A stretch of DNA of 64,000 nucleotides. Origin: Clostridia bacterium (GTDB lineage: Bacteria; Bacillota; Clostridia; Oscillospirales; CAG-272). The notes under the pieces were generated by a model. It ran no database searches. It saw only the letters and a program-made list of their open reading frames with translations, and had not been told where the DNA came from. Below are positions 50,336 to 58,979 of the stretch, piece by piece. Made by a program: the position numbers and the translations under genes. Numbering within the stretch: the first letter of the stretch is position 1; each line of letters begins with the position of its first letter. The stretch is from the NCBI GenBank assembly GCA_017472695.1, contig JAFUOQ010000016.1, positions 89,944 through 153,943 on the forward strand, given 5' to 3'.

Positions 50336-51319
50336 TTATAGTAGGTTTTTGCGAAGCTCATCGCCACTCTTTGGTGAAAGATAAGCTGGCGCAATATCAA
50401 ATACAGTCTTACAGCCTGTCACTCCCTCTTTGCTTAGCCTATATGCTGCGCGAGCATATGCAACTATTACAGATGCAGTAAACTCTGGGTTTGAATCAAG
50501 TGTTACTTTGTATTCGATTATATGCTTGTTTTCTAAATTTTCGCCGGTTTTTCCACTACGGATAACTGTGCCACCGTGAGGAATGCCTGCGTGATTCTTT
50601 ATAAACTCCTCCTCGGAAATAAAGTTAACGGTTGTATCGTAGTCCGCGAAGTAGTTTGGCATTGTTTTTATTTCGTTTTCAATTCTTGCTAGGTCTGCGC
50701 CCTCTTCAGCCACAACATAGCACTCTCTTGTGTGCTTTTCTCTTGTTGTCAGCGTTGGATTTTCTCCATTTCTCACTGCGTTTAGGGCTTTTTCAACAGG
50801 TACAGTATATTGCTTTGCATTCTTTACTCCCTCTATTCTACGGATAGCATCAGAGTGCCCTTGGCTAACTCCCTTACCCCAGAAGGTATAATCATTGCCA
50901 TCAACTAAAATGCAATTAGCCATTAATCTATTGAGTGAAAACATACCGGGATCCCAGCCAACAGAAATAAGTCCTACCTTGCCACCTTCCTTGCAGGCTT
51001 TATCAACGTTTTCAAAATGCTCTGGAATTTTGGCGTGAGTATCAAAGCTATCAACAACGTTGAAATATTTGGCGAGATATGGGGTTTGCACTGGCAAATC
51101 GGTTGCACTGCCACCACATAGCACCATAACATCTATCTCATTTATCATTTTTAAAGCATCATCAACATGGTAAACTGCAACGCCCTGGTCGACCAATTTA
51201 ACATCTTTAGGGTTTCGTCTTGTAAAAACAGCAACAAGCTCCATATCGCTATTTTGCTTTATTGCAAGCTCTACTCCTCTGCCCAAGTTACCATATCCAT
51301 ATATACCTATTCTTATCAC
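50336..51319 (-). CDS. ddh: meso-Diaminopimelate dehydrogenase
   Basis: A 327-residue enzyme that makes meso-diaminopimelate from tetrahydrodipicolinate with NADPH and ammonia, a one-step branch of lysine and peptidoglycan synthesis. N terminus IRIGIYGYGNLGRGVELAI is the NADPH fold; VGWDPGMFSLNRL near residue 135 and WGKGVSQGHSDAIRRIEGV near 165 are strongly conserved in Ddh. Start is a GTG at 51319 with GGGGTGAT upstream; the frame continues to 51367 without a ribosome site. Divergent from pflB. Confidence 0.92.
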   Translation of the reverse strand: MIRIGIYGYGNLGRGVELAIKQNSDMELVAVFTRRNPKDVKLVDQGVAVYHVDDALKMINEIDVMVLCGGSATDLPVQTPYLAKYFNVVDSFDTHAKIPEHFENVDKACKEGGKVGLISVGWDPGMFSLNRLMANCILVDGNDYTFWGKGVSQGHSDAIRRIEGVKNAKQYTVPVEKALNAVRNGENPTLTTREKHTRECYVVAEEGADLARIENEIKTMPNYFADYDTTVNFISEEEFIKNHAGIPHGGTVIRSGKTGENLENKHIIEYKVTLDSNPEFTASVIVAYARAAYRLSKEGVTGCKTVFDIAPAYLSPKSGDELRKNLL

Positions 51320-51421
51320 AAAATCACCCCTTGCTAAAAATATAATTAATTTTAGCATATCGTACAAAAAATTTCAATATTTTTAGAAATTTTTCTAGAG
51401 GGTGTGTTAACAATTTATATA

Positions 51422-51450
51422 TTGACAATATTAATATAAAATGGTATACT
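51422..51450 (+). promoter_or_regulatory. Promoter of pflBA
   Basis: -35 TTGACA (51422-51427), 17-bp spacer, -10 TATACT (51445-51450). Transcription should begin near 51457, giving a leader of about 105 nt with two inverted repeats. Confidence 0.75.
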
Positions 51451-51464
51451 GTATTCAAGAGCAC

Positions 51465-51490
51465 CTTTAATATGAATATTCATATTAAAG
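51465..51490. promoter_or_regulatory. 26-bp perfect palindrome at the pflB transcription start
   Basis: Half-site CTTTAATATGAAT followed by its exact complement. It begins about 8 bp past the expected start of transcription, where a bound dimer would block initiation or early elongation. It does not match the textbook Rex (TTGTGAA/TTAACAA-like) or FNR/CRP (TTGAT-N4-ATCAA) sites, so the regulator is unknown. Confidence 0.6.
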
Positions 51491-51519
51491 TTGCTTATAT
51501 TTTTCTGCAATGGTGAGTG

Positions 51520-51544
51520 CCACAATGGGTTCGAGCCATTGTGG
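51520..51544 (+). promoter_or_regulatory. Leader hairpin just ahead of the pflB ribosome site
   Basis: CCACAATGG / CCATTGTGG, 9-bp perfect stem with a 7-nt loop GTTCGAG, ends 4 nt before AGGAGGT. It may protect the mRNA 5' end or hold the ribosome site open. Confidence 0.55.
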
Positions 51545-51561
51545 TATAGGAGGTAAAAAAC

Positions 51562-53790
51562 ATGACAAACGCATGGAACGGCTTTGTTGGCGGGGCTTGG
51601 GAAAAAGAAATCAACGTCCGCGATTTTATTCAACAGAACTACACCCCATACGATGGGGATGAAGGTTTTTTAGAGGGCGCAACACCTGCAACTCTTGAGC
51701 TTTGGAAAAGCGTTAGCGACCTAAAAAAGCAAGAGATTGAAAACGGCGGTGTTTTAGATATGGACACCGATATCATTTCTACAATCACATCTCATGGTCC
51801 CGGTTACATCGAAAAGGATAAGGAGCAAATAGTGGGCTTGCAAACGGACAAGCCTTTGAAGCGTGCACTTCAACCATATGGTGGTATCAGAATTGCGATG
51901 CAGGCTTGCTCAAAGAATGGATATGAGGTTGACCCTGAGCTCGTAGAATTTTTCACCGAGCACAGAAAAACACACAACGCAGGTGTATTCGATGTTTATA
52001 CACCTGAAATGAGAAAATGTCGTTCAAGCCACATTATTACAGGCTTGCCAGATGGCTACGGCAGAGGCAGAATTATAGGCGACTATCGCCGTGTTGCTCT
52101 CTATGGTATTGACCGTCTTATTGAAAATAAGGAATATCAAAAAAGTAGCACGAGAACCACTATGCGCTCCGATGTTATAAGAGAGCGCGAGGAGCTCTCC
52201 GAGCAAATAAAGGCTCTTAATATGCTCAAAAAGCTCGGTACAATTTATGGCTGTGATATTTCAAAGCCAGCAAGCACATTAAAGGAAGCAACACAATGGT
52301 TATACTTTGCTTATCTTGCGGCTGTTAAGGAGCAAAATGGCGCTGCAATGAGCTTGGGTAGAACCTCTACCTTCCTCGATATTTACGCTGAAAGAGATAT
52401 CAAAAATGGTGTAATTACAGAAAAGGAAGCACAGGAAATTGTTGACCACTTCATTATGAAGCTCCGTATGGTTTGCTTTGCTAGAACTCCTGATTATAAT
52501 GCAATTTTTGCTGGTGACCCAACTTGGGTTACTGAATCCATAGGTGGTGTTGGCATTGACGGCCGCCATATGGTAACAAAGATGTCCTTTAGATATCTTA
52601 ACACTCTAAATAATCTAGGTGCTGCACCAGAGCCTAACCTGACAGTTCTTTGGTCAACTAACTTACCTGAAAATTTCAAAAATTACTGTGCTAAAATTTC
52701 AATAAAGCACCACGCCGTTCAGTATGAAAACGACGACCTCATGCGTCCTTTACACGGCGATGATTACGCTATTGCTTGTTGCGTTTCTTCTATGAGAATT
52801 GGTAAGGAAATGCAATTCTTTGGTGCAAGAGCTAACCTTGCCAAATGCCTACTCTACGCTATCAACGGTGGAAGAGATGAAATTACCGGTGAGCAGGTTG
52901 GTCCAGAATATCGCGCTGTTGAGGGTGAATACCTTGATTATGACGATGTTATGTCTAAATTCAAGGCTATGATGACTTGGCTCTCAAAGGTTTATGTTAA
53001 CGCGCTTAATATAATTCACTATATGCACGATAAGTATTCTTACGAAAGACTCCAAATGGCGCTTCATGATAGACAAGTTAAGCGTTGGTTTGCAACAGGT
53101 ATTGCGGGCTTCTCCGTTGTTGCTGACTCGCTATCCGCTATTAAGTATGCCAAGGTTAGAGTTGTAAGAGATGAGCGCGGTATTATCACTGATTATATCA
53201 CCGAAGGTGATTTCCCTAAATATGGTAATGACGATGACAGAGTTGACTCTATAGCTAAGGAGATTTTACACACCTTTGTTAAGCTACTACGTCAAAACTA
53301 CACATATCGCGATGGTATCATAACAACATCACTTTTAACTATCACATCAAATGTATCTTATGGTAAGAATACAGGCTCTACCCCCGACGGCAGAAAGCAG
53401 GGTGAAGCGTTTGCACCTGGTGCTAACCCAATGCATGGCAGAGATACAAATGGTGCTGTTGCATCACTTGCTTCTGTTGCAAAAATCCCATTTATGGATT
53501 CTCAAGATGGTATTTCTAATACCTTTACAATAGTTCCGTCCGCACTTGGCAAAACCGAGGACGAGCAAACACGTAATCTTGTTGCTTTGCTTGACGGATA
53601 CACAAAAAAGGGTGGCTTCCACCTCAATGTTAACGTGTTTGATAAGGAATTGCTCCTTGATGCACAAAAGCATCCGGAGCTATATCCACAGCTCACAATC
53701 CGTGTTTCCGGCTATGCGGTTAACTTTATCAAGCTTACAAAGGAACAACAGGACGAGGTTATTTCAAGAACCTTCCACTCTCGCATATAA
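51562..53790 (+). CDS. pflB: Formate C-acetyltransferase (pyruvate formate-lyase)
   Basis: A 742-residue glycyl radical enzyme that cleaves pyruvate with CoA into acetyl-CoA and formate under anaerobic conditions. The two catalytic cysteines are adjacent at C406-C407 in [10 protein letters not shown] and the radical glycine is G717 in [10 protein letters not shown]. The block [32 protein letters not shown] is specific for true PFL. Length equals the family norm. It is followed 2 bp later by its activating enzyme. Confidence 0.97.
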   Translation: MTNAWNGFVGGAWEKEINVRDFIQQNYTPYDGDEGFLEGATPATLELWKSVSDLKKQEIENGGVLDMDTDIISTITSHGPGYIEKDKEQIVGLQTDKPLKRALQPYGGIRIAMQACSKNGYEVDPELVEFFTEHRKTHNAGVFDVYTPEMRKCRSSHIITGLPDGYGRGRIIGDYRRVALYGIDRLIENKEYQKSSTRTTMRSDVIREREELSEQIKALNMLKKLGTIYGCDISKPASTLKEATQWLYFAYLAAVKEQNGAAMSLGRTSTFLDIYAERDIKNGVITEKEAQEIVDHFIMKLRMVCFARTPDYNAIFAGDPTWVTESIGGVGIDGRHMVTKMSFRYLNTLNNLGAAPEPNLTVLWSTNLPENFKNYCAKISIKHHAVQYENDDLMRPLHGDDYAIACCVSSMRIGKEMQFFGARANLAKCLLYAINGGRDEITGEQVGPEYRAVEGEYLDYDDVMSKFKAMMTWLSKVYVNALNIIHYMHDKYSYERLQMALHDRQVKRWFATGIAGFSVVADSLSAIKYAKVRVVRDERGIITDYITEGDFPKYGNDDDRVDSIAKEILHTFVKLLRQNYTYRDGIITTSLLTITSNVSYGKNTGSTPDGRKQGEAFAPGANPMHGRDTNGAVASLASVAKIPFMDSQDGISNTFTIVPSALGKTEDEQTRNLVALLDGYTKKGGFHLNVNVFDKELLLDAQKHPELYPQLTIRVSGYAVNFIKLTKEQQDEVISRTFHSRI

Positions 53791-53792
53791 CT

Positions 53793-54518
53793 ATGAAGGG
53801 ATATATTCATTCCTTCGAAACCTTTGGCACAGTTGATGGGCCCGGGGTTAGATTTGTTGTCTTTTTACAAGGCTGTACTATGCGTTGTCTTTACTGCCAT
53901 AACCCCGACTCGTGGTGTGGCGGTGGGACACCCTATGAAGCTTGCGATGTGCTTGAAAAAATGACACGAAATATTGCATTTTATAAAACAGGCGGACTTA
54001 CTGTTAGTGGTGGCGAGCCACTTTTACAGCTTGATTTTTTGATAGAGCTTTTCTCTCTTGCCAAGGTGCAAAATATACATACATGCCTTGATACCTCTGG
54101 TATTACCTTTGACAAGAATGATAAGGCTTTGGTTGGGAAATTTGACCAATTACTTTCTCTTTGCGACCTTGTTATGCTTGATATTAAGCATATTGACAAG
54201 GACGAGCATATTAAGCTGACTGGTCATTCAAACGAGCACGTTTTGAATTTTGCAATGTATTTAAATGAAAAGAAAATCCCTATGCGTGTACGCCATGTTA
54301 TTGTGCCAGAAATAACCTATAAAGAGGAATATTTGCGCGCACTGGGTGCTTTTTTGAAGGGCTTTTCCAATATCGAAAAAATCGAGGTTCTCCCCTTTCA
54401 TAAAATGGGTGAGGTTAAATATGAACAGCTTGGTATTGAGTGTAAATTAAAGGACACTCCACAGCTTTCAGATATTGAGGTAAAAAAGGCTTACGAAATA
54501 ATAAAAAGCGCTATGTAA
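53793..54518 (+). CDS. pflA: Pyruvate formate-lyase activating enzyme
   Basis: A 241-residue radical SAM enzyme that places the glycyl radical on PflB. The cluster motif is C28, C32, C35 in QGCTMRCLYCHNPD; VDGPGVRFVVFLQG ahead of it and GGLTVSGGEPLLQ and DTSG blocks after it are typical. Immediately downstream of pflB and surely co-transcribed. The terminator hairpin overlaps the stop codon. Confidence 0.96.
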   Translation: MKGYIHSFETFGTVDGPGVRFVVFLQGCTMRCLYCHNPDSWCGGGTPYEACDVLEKMTRNIAFYKTGGLTVSGGEPLLQLDFLIELFSLAKVQNIHTCLDTSGITFDKNDKALVGKFDQLLSLCDLVMLDIKHIDKDEHIKLTGHSNEHVLNFAMYLNEKKIPMRVRHVIVPEITYKEEYLRALGAFLKGFSNIEKIEVLPFHKMGEVKYEQLGIECKLKDTPQLSDIEVKKAYEIIKSAM

Positions 54519-54530
54519 TTTAGCGCTTTT
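54504..54530 (+). terminator. Terminator of pflBA
   Basis: AAAAGCGCT / AGCGCTTTT, 9-bp stem with a 9-nt loop that contains the pflA stop codon; more T follows near 54543. Confidence 0.65.
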
Positions 54531-54568
54531 GGATTTTAAAATTTTTTTAAAAAAGTTACTTATATATA

Positions 54569-54597
54569 TTGAAGTGAAAAATATTTTGTGCTATAAT
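54569..54597 (+). promoter_or_regulatory. Promoter of the GMP synthase gene
   Basis: -35 TTGAAG (54569-54574), 17-bp spacer, -10 TATAAT (54592-54597). The leader is only about 25 nt, so there is no room for a purine riboswitch. Confidence 0.7.
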
Positions 54598-54628
54598 TTT
54601 TTTATTCTTATTTTTGGAGGATTTTCCT

Positions 54629-55627
54629 ATGTCAAATGTACGTCCAGAATCAATGGCTCGTATCACTACAAGAGCACTTGCTGATAAATTTATTGACGAG
54701 CAAGTAAAAGAAATCAGAAGTCAAGTTGGAAATGGCAAGGTGCTTCTTGCTCTATCCGGCGGTGTTGACTCAAGCGTTGTTGCAGCTTTGCTCATTAAAG
54801 CAATTGGCAAGCAGCTTGTTTGCGTTCACGTTAACCACGGCTTAATGCGTAAGGGCGAGAGCGAAAACGTTATTGAGGTGTTCAAAAACGGCTTAAATGC
54901 TAACCTTGTTTATGTTGATGCAACAGATAGATTTCTTAATAAGCTTGCAGGAGTTGATTCTCCAGAGACAAAGAGAAAGATAATCGGTGGCGAATTTATC
55001 CGTGTATTTGAGGAAGAGGCTAGAAAGCTTGACGATATCAAGTTCCTAGCTCAAGGTACAATTTACCCAGATATTCTAGAGAGCATTAAGCAAGCAGAGG
55101 GTAAAAAGGCAGTTAAATCTCATCACAATGTTGGTGGTCTTCCTGACGACCTTCAATTCGAGCTTGTTGAGCCTATAAAGCTACTATTTAAGGATGAGGT
55201 AAGAGTTGTTGGTGAGGCACTGGGTCTTCCACACGCAATGGTTTATCGTCAGCCGTTCCCAGGACCTGGTCTTGGTGTTAGATGCCTTGGTGCTATCACA
55301 AGAGATAGATTAAACGCACTCCGCGAGGCTGATGCTATTTTGCGCGAGGAATTTGACCTAAATGGTCTTTGTGAAAAGGTATGGCAATACTTTGTTATTA
55401 TTCCTGATATAAAGAGCGTTGGTGTTAAGGACGAAAGCCGTTATGAGGGCTGGCCTGCAATTATCCGTGCAGTTAATACAACTGATGCAATGAGCGCAAC
55501 TATTGAAGAAATTCCTTATGCTGTCCTACATAAAATCACAGCAAGAATTACCAACGAGGTTGAGGGCATAAATAGAGTTCTCTATGATTTAACACCAAAG
55601 CCAACCGGTACTATTGAGTGGGAATAA
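54629..55627 (+). CDS. guaA: GMP synthase ATP-pyrophosphatase subunit (stand-alone, no glutaminase domain)
   Basis: A 332-residue protein equal to the C-terminal two-thirds of GMP synthase. The ATP-pyrophosphatase loop is SGGVDSS at 43-49, followed by VNHGLMRKGE; MVYRQPFPGPGLGVRCLGAITRDRL belongs to the dimerisation domain and the end GTIEWE is the conserved C terminus. It adenylates XMP and aminates it to GMP. The glutamine amidotransferase domain that is fused in most bacteria is missing, and promoter and ribosome site (TTTTTGGAGGATTTTCCT) lie directly upstream, so it is not a truncation. The glutaminase must be encoded elsewhere (as in archaeal two-subunit enzymes) or ammonia is used. The 3' end is the likely integration site of the element that follows. 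Confidence 0.9.
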   Translation: MSNVRPESMARITTRALADKFIDEQVKEIRSQVGNGKVLLALSGGVDSSVVAALLIKAIGKQLVCVHVNHGLMRKGESENVIEVFKNGLNANLVYVDATDRFLNKLAGVDSPETKRKIIGGEFIRVFEEEARKLDDIKFLAQGTIYPDILESIKQAEGKKAVKSHHNVGGLPDDLQFELVEPIKLLFKDEVRVVGEALGLPHAMVYRQPFPGPGLGVRCLGAITRDRLNALREADAILREEFDLNGLCEKVWQYFVIIPDIKSVGVKDESRYEGWPAIIRAVNTTDAMSATIEEIPYAVLHKITARITNEVEGINRVLYDLTPKPTGTIEWE

Positions 55628-55712
55628 TGCCAAAAACGGTGAAAAGCCTTGCGGCATAAGGATTTTTGAGTTTTAAAACACACTCGTGGCAACGTTTTGG
55701 CAACATTCGAGT
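55605..55712 (+). other. Probable left attachment region (attL) with integrase arm-site-like direct repeats
   Basis: The last codons of guaA are followed by a small CCTT/AAGG hairpin and two direct repeats TGGCAACGTT (55687-55696) and TGGCAACATT (55698-55707), 11 bp apart and flanked by ACTCG (55682-55686) and CGAGT (55708-55712). One helical turn spacing is what arm-type sites of tyrosine integrases show. The core crossover site is not defined without the other end. Confidence 0.5.
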
Positions 55713-55734
55713 ATTATTCATAAATAAAAAATTT

Positions 55735-55776
55735 GAGCTAACAGATTTCTGTTTGAAGTCTGTTAGCTCTTTTTTA
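55735..55776. terminator. Terminator at the left edge of the element
   Basis: GAGCTAACAGA / TCTGTTAGCTC, an 11-bp perfect stem with a 13-nt loop, followed by a run of seven T. It stops transcripts coming from guaA before the leftward cargo gene and may also end that gene. Confidence 0.8.
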
Positions 55777-56946
55777 TGTAATGGTGTAGAAATCTGGATC
55801 TAAAACGAATTCGCTATCAGTAACATCAAGCCAACTGATGCAAATTTGAATTAGCTTATATATTTTATTGGCTATTAGTGAGATACATTCATCTTTAACA
55901 CACAAACAGTTTCGCAGCACAACAGCGTTGTCGGTAGCATAGCTTGTTGTGTTAATCACCTTTCCGCCTTTAGTATCTACATAACGTTTCCCATCTTTAT
56001 TGATAGTTTCTAAGATTAAATATGTGTTGGCAGGATTGTTATGATTTATACTTTGTGCATTTATTGCAGCAAGATTATTGTATTGTGATGATTCAATAAC
56101 AGAAAAAGGATATGTGCTGTTTCTTCGTGAAATAAACCAATTATATTCTCTTATCCAATCAATTAGCTCTAATACCGTGTAACTCCATTCTTTTGGAAAA
56201 TAAGATGATGAAAATAAATCTTTTAATACATTTTGCAAATTGGTTGATTCATCGGAAAAATCGTTGAGCACGATGAAGGCAGGAAATTGTTTACCAGAGA
56301 TCAATTTGCATAGTTCTTCCTCTGAACACTTTAACAATTGACTAACATTGGATAAACCTTCACTTAGTGATATTGTTCCATAGGATAAATTAGCCATTTG
56401 TTTAAGTATGCCTAAAATCGCTCTATCTATTTTTCCTTTCATATAATCGTTTAAGGGATTATAAAGCTTACCATTAACATATAAATCTCGGATATTAATG
56501 CTTAAAATATCACTTATTCTCTTTATTTCACCTTCTTGCTTTGGATTATATGGTGTGATTCTTTTTTGCCGTATATCGAAAGGAAGCTCTTCGATGTTCC
56601 CCGTGTTGATGTCAAACATACATATTACTCTGTCCCAACCAAGTTTATTTACGGCATAACCTAATTCGATTAGCACGTTTGGATTAGGCATTTTGCGACC
56701 TTGATAGTCAGCATTAACTATACTTACATCGCAAATAAACAATACACTTCTATCAATTTTTTCGAAAATTGTCGTTGATATATCTGGACTGCCGTTTTTG
56801 CCCATAGTATCCCTATCGTAGTCCATATATATAGAAGCATCTTTCTCTAAGTCCTTTAGAGCGTTATTAAGACATTTTTCAATGAAATATCTGTGAGTTT
56901 TTCCTTCTAAATCATTTTGCCACGAATAGAAAATAATTCGAGCCAT
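55774..56946 (-). CDS. TIR-like nucleotide-binding domain protein, probable anti-phage cargo
   Basis: A 390-residue protein. Residues 1-150 have the pattern of TIR-like domains: IIFYSWQNDLEGKTHRYFIEKCLNNAL, DRDTMGKNGSPDISTTIFEKIDRSVLFICDVS and PNPNVLIELGYAVNKLGWDRVICMF; the conserved Asp/Ser and the N-P-N-V-x-x-E-L-G-Y block are where the nucleotide would bind. The remaining 240 residues are mixed alpha/beta with no recognised domain (one block near 185-215 looks like a helical linker, LSEGLSNVSQLLKCSEEEL). Such domains are common in predicted defence genes, and position next to the att site and the element regulator fits a cargo defence gene. It starts 26 bp after the XRE gene and is probably co-transcribed with it. 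Function is inference. Confidence 0.65.
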   Translation of the reverse strand: MARIIFYSWQNDLEGKTHRYFIEKCLNNALKDLEKDASIYMDYDRDTMGKNGSPDISTTIFEKIDRSVLFICDVSIVNADYQGRKMPNPNVLIELGYAVNKLGWDRVICMFDINTGNIEELPFDIRQKRITPYNPKQEGEIKRISDILSINIRDLYVNGKLYNPLNDYMKGKIDRAILGILKQMANLSYGTISLSEGLSNVSQLLKCSEEELCKLISGKQFPAFIVLNDFSDESTNLQNVLKDLFSSSYFPKEWSYTVLELIDWIREYNWFISRRNSTYPFSVIESSQYNNLAAINAQSINHNNPANTYLILETINKDGKRYVDTKGGKVINTTSYATDNAVVLRNCLCVKDECISLIANKIYKLIQICISWLDVTDSEFVLDPDFYTIT

Positions 56947-56972
56947 ATTTCCTCCAAACAGTATATCAATTT

Positions 56973-57476
56973 TTAAGTGTTATCTTCTGTTTTTTTTCTC
57001 TTTGTATCAAGACGCTCTCTCGTCCTCTTTGCCTCATATTCGGGGTATGTATAACGCCAATCATCATACTCGTCTTTTGTTATCTCTCCGTTGCGGTATT
57101 TCTCCGCCTCTTTTTGCCAAGCGGACAAATCTTCAAACAAGGACACGGACATACTGCCCCTATTTTTGTCAAGACGGATACAAACCTCATCGTCGAGCTT
57201 GTCTATCTTAAAGCCGTAAATATCCTCTAATGCAAAAAGCGTGTGCATAAGACCGATATACGAATCAATGTCGGGAACATCAAGCGCAACGGGGCAAACG
57301 TCAAGCACCTCAGCGAGCTTTTCAATCAAGTCTGCCTTGGGCGTTCTCGTTCCTGCCTCGTATTGAGCTAAACGAATATCGGCTGTCTTTTCAGGAAAGC
57401 CAACAGCCGTTCCCAAATATTTTTGTGTCATACCACGCAAGTTGCGTATAAAGCGGATTCTTTCTCCGATAGCCAT
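56973..57476 (-). CDS. XRE-family transcriptional regulator of the element
   Basis: A 167-residue protein. Residues 1-62 form the Cro/CI-type helix-turn-helix (IGERIRFIRNLRGMTQKYLGTAVGFP...RLAQYEAGTRTPKADLIEKLAEVL), and the rest has a helical ligand- or dimer-domain (ALDVPDIDSYIGLMHTLFALEDIYGF) and a basic tail. It is divergent from the excisionase-integrase genes with about 220 bp between, where paired operator-like repeats lie, so it is the likely repressor of both directions. GAGGTGAAATT precedes the ATG. Confidence 0.85.
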   Translation of the reverse strand: MAIGERIRFIRNLRGMTQKYLGTAVGFPEKTADIRLAQYEAGTRTPKADLIEKLAEVLDVCPVALDVPDIDSYIGLMHTLFALEDIYGFKIDKLDDEVCIRLDKNRGSMSVSLFEDLSAWQKEAEKYRNGEITKDEYDDWRYTYPEYEAKRTRERLDTKRKKTEDNT

Positions 57477-57506
57477 AATTTCACCTCATTTTTATGTGAT
57501 AGATAT

Positions 57507-57536
57507 AGTATAGCATATAAGTTTAGGTCTTGTCAA
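57507..57536 (-). promoter_or_regulatory. Leftward promoter of the XRE regulator and TIR-like gene
   Basis: Reading leftward: -35 TTGACA (57531-57536), 18-bp spacer, -10 TATACT (57507-57512). A TAAACTTATA stretch in the spacer resembles half of the operator seen on the other side. Confidence 0.65.
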
Positions 57537-57578
57537 TAGAACTATAACAAAAAAGTTTAACTTTTTTCTAAAAACCTC

Positions 57579-57607
57579 TTGACATAAACAAAAATGTTTA
57601 GTATAAT
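57579..57607 (+). promoter_or_regulatory. Rightward promoter of the excisionase-integrase operon
   Basis: -35 TTGACA (57579-57584), 17-bp spacer, -10 TATAAT (57602-57607), consensus at both. The spacer is filled by an inverted-repeat operator. Confidence 0.75.
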
Positions 57608-57633
57608 ATAGATACACTAAGCATATTTGTTTA
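57585..57633. promoter_or_regulatory. Two operator-like inverted repeats TAAACA-N4-TGTTTA
   Basis: The first copy (57585-57600) is perfect, TAAACA-aaaa-TGTTTA, and occupies the spacer between -35 and -10. The second (57618-57633) is TAAGCA-tatt-TGTTTA with one change, just past the expected start of transcription. The centres are 33 bp apart, three helical turns. They are the natural sites for the divergent XRE regulator. Confidence 0.6.
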
Positions 57634-57697
57634 ATGCGGCAATGATGAATCTACATAGGCTTGCCAAAAAATCTGAGCTTGTGAAAGGAGGGATGCG

Positions 57698-57898
57698 ATG
57701 ATAAAACACAGCTTTTTGAGAGTGGACGAAGTGGCTGAAATCTTGGGAATATCCAAGTCCTATGCCTACAAGATCGTTCAAAAACTAAACGCAGAATTAA
57801 AAGAACAAGGCTTCATCACGATTGCAGGTAGAGTAAACAAGCAATATTTCTTGGAAAAGACCTGCTACGGTGCGGCAAAAGAAAAGGAGGTGAACTAA
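57698..57898 (+). CDS. Excisionase-like helix-turn-helix protein
   Basis: A 66-residue protein with a winged-helix DNA-binding pattern (FLRVDEVAEILGISKSYAYKIVQKLNAELKEQGF), as in small excisionase/MerR-like proteins encoded ahead of tyrosine integrases in Clostridia. GTGAAAGGAGGGATGCG precedes the ATG. Its stop overlaps the integrase start by one base. It would direct excision by the integrase. Confidence 0.85.
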   Translation: MIKHSFLRVDEVAEILGISKSYAYKIVQKLNAELKEQGFITIAGRVNKQYFLEKTCYGAAKEKEVN

Positions 57899-58977
57899 TG
57901 GCTGTTTACAAAGAAACAAAAACAAACACTTGGCGGGCGGTCTATCGCTACACCGATTGGATGGGCGAAAAGAAGCAAACGCAAAAACGAGGCTTTGCTA
58001 CCAAGCGGGACGCACTTGCTTGGGAGCGAGAACAACTGAACAAGGTCACGGCGGATTTAGATATGACCTTTGGGAGCTTTGTGGATATTTATATTGCCGA
58101 TATGAAAAATCGCATAAAGGAAAACACTTGGCACACCAAAGATCACATCATCCGCACGAAAATCTTACCGTATTTTGCAAAACGTAAAATTTGCGAGATA
58201 CAACCGAAAGACATTATAGCTTGGCAAAATGAAATGATTAAGGAAACGACAAAAAGCGGAAAGCCGTATTCCCCCGTGTATCTTAAAACCTTGCACAACC
58301 AATTAAGCGCCATATTCAACCACGCAGTACGCTTTTATAACTTAAAGGAAAATCCCGCCGCAAAGGTTGGCAATATGGGAAAACCGCGCAATCGGGAAAT
58401 GTTATTCTGGACGCAGGCGGAATATCAAAAATTCTCCTTTGCCGTGATGGACAAGCCCATATCATTTTACGCTTTTGAAATGCTTTATTGGTGCGGAATC
58501 CGAGAAGGCGAGTTGTTGGCTCTTACGCTTGCGGATTTCGATTTTGAAAAAGGCACCGTTTCCATTTCAAAATCCTATCAGAGAATGGATAAACGTGACG
58601 TGATTACCGAACCGAAAACACCCAAGAGCAACCGAGTAATTAAAATGCCCGATTTTCTCACTGAAGAAATTCAAGAGTATGTTAAGCAGCTTTACGGAGT
58701 TGGCAAACACGAAAGGCTCTTTCCGATCTCAAAAAATTATCTTCACAGAGAAATGACGAGAGGTGCGGACGAGGCGGGAGTGAAACGCATTCGCATTCAC
58801 GATCTGCGACACAGCCATATTTCGCTTCTGATAGAAATGGGATATTCAGCGGTGGCAATCGCAGACCGAGTAGGTCACGAAAGCATCAACATCACGTACA
58901 ATTACGCTCATCTTTTTCCGTCAACACAACACGATATGGCGGACAAATTAAATCAATTCAGAAAGGCAGGCGATTAA
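57898..58977 (+). CDS. Tyrosine site-specific integrase
   Basis: A 359-residue recombinase. The N-terminal arm-binding part holds AP2-like (YRYTDWMGEKKQTQKRGFATKRDA) and core-binding (SAM-like) domains to about 165. The catalytic residues are in WCGIREGELLAL (Arg, near 200), HDLRHSHISLL (His and Arg, near 301-304), GHES (His, near 327) and the tyrosine in NYAHLFPS (near 336). It integrates and excises the element, presumably at guaA. AAAGGAGGTGAACT precedes the ATG; it is coupled to the excisionase. Confidence 0.95.
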   Translation: MAVYKETKTNTWRAVYRYTDWMGEKKQTQKRGFATKRDALAWEREQLNKVTADLDMTFGSFVDIYIADMKNRIKENTWHTKDHIIRTKILPYFAKRKICEIQPKDIIAWQNEMIKETTKSGKPYSPVYLKTLHNQLSAIFNHAVRFYNLKENPAAKVGNMGKPRNREMLFWTQAEYQKFSFAVMDKPISFYAFEMLYWCGIREGELLALTLADFDFEKGTVSISKSYQRMDKRDVITEPKTPKSNRVIKMPDFLTEEIQEYVKQLYGVGKHERLFPISKNYLHREMTRGADEAGVKRIRIHDLRHSHISLLIEMGYSAVAIADRVGHESINITYNYAHLFPSTQHDMADKLNQFRKAGD

Positions 58978-58979
58978 AA

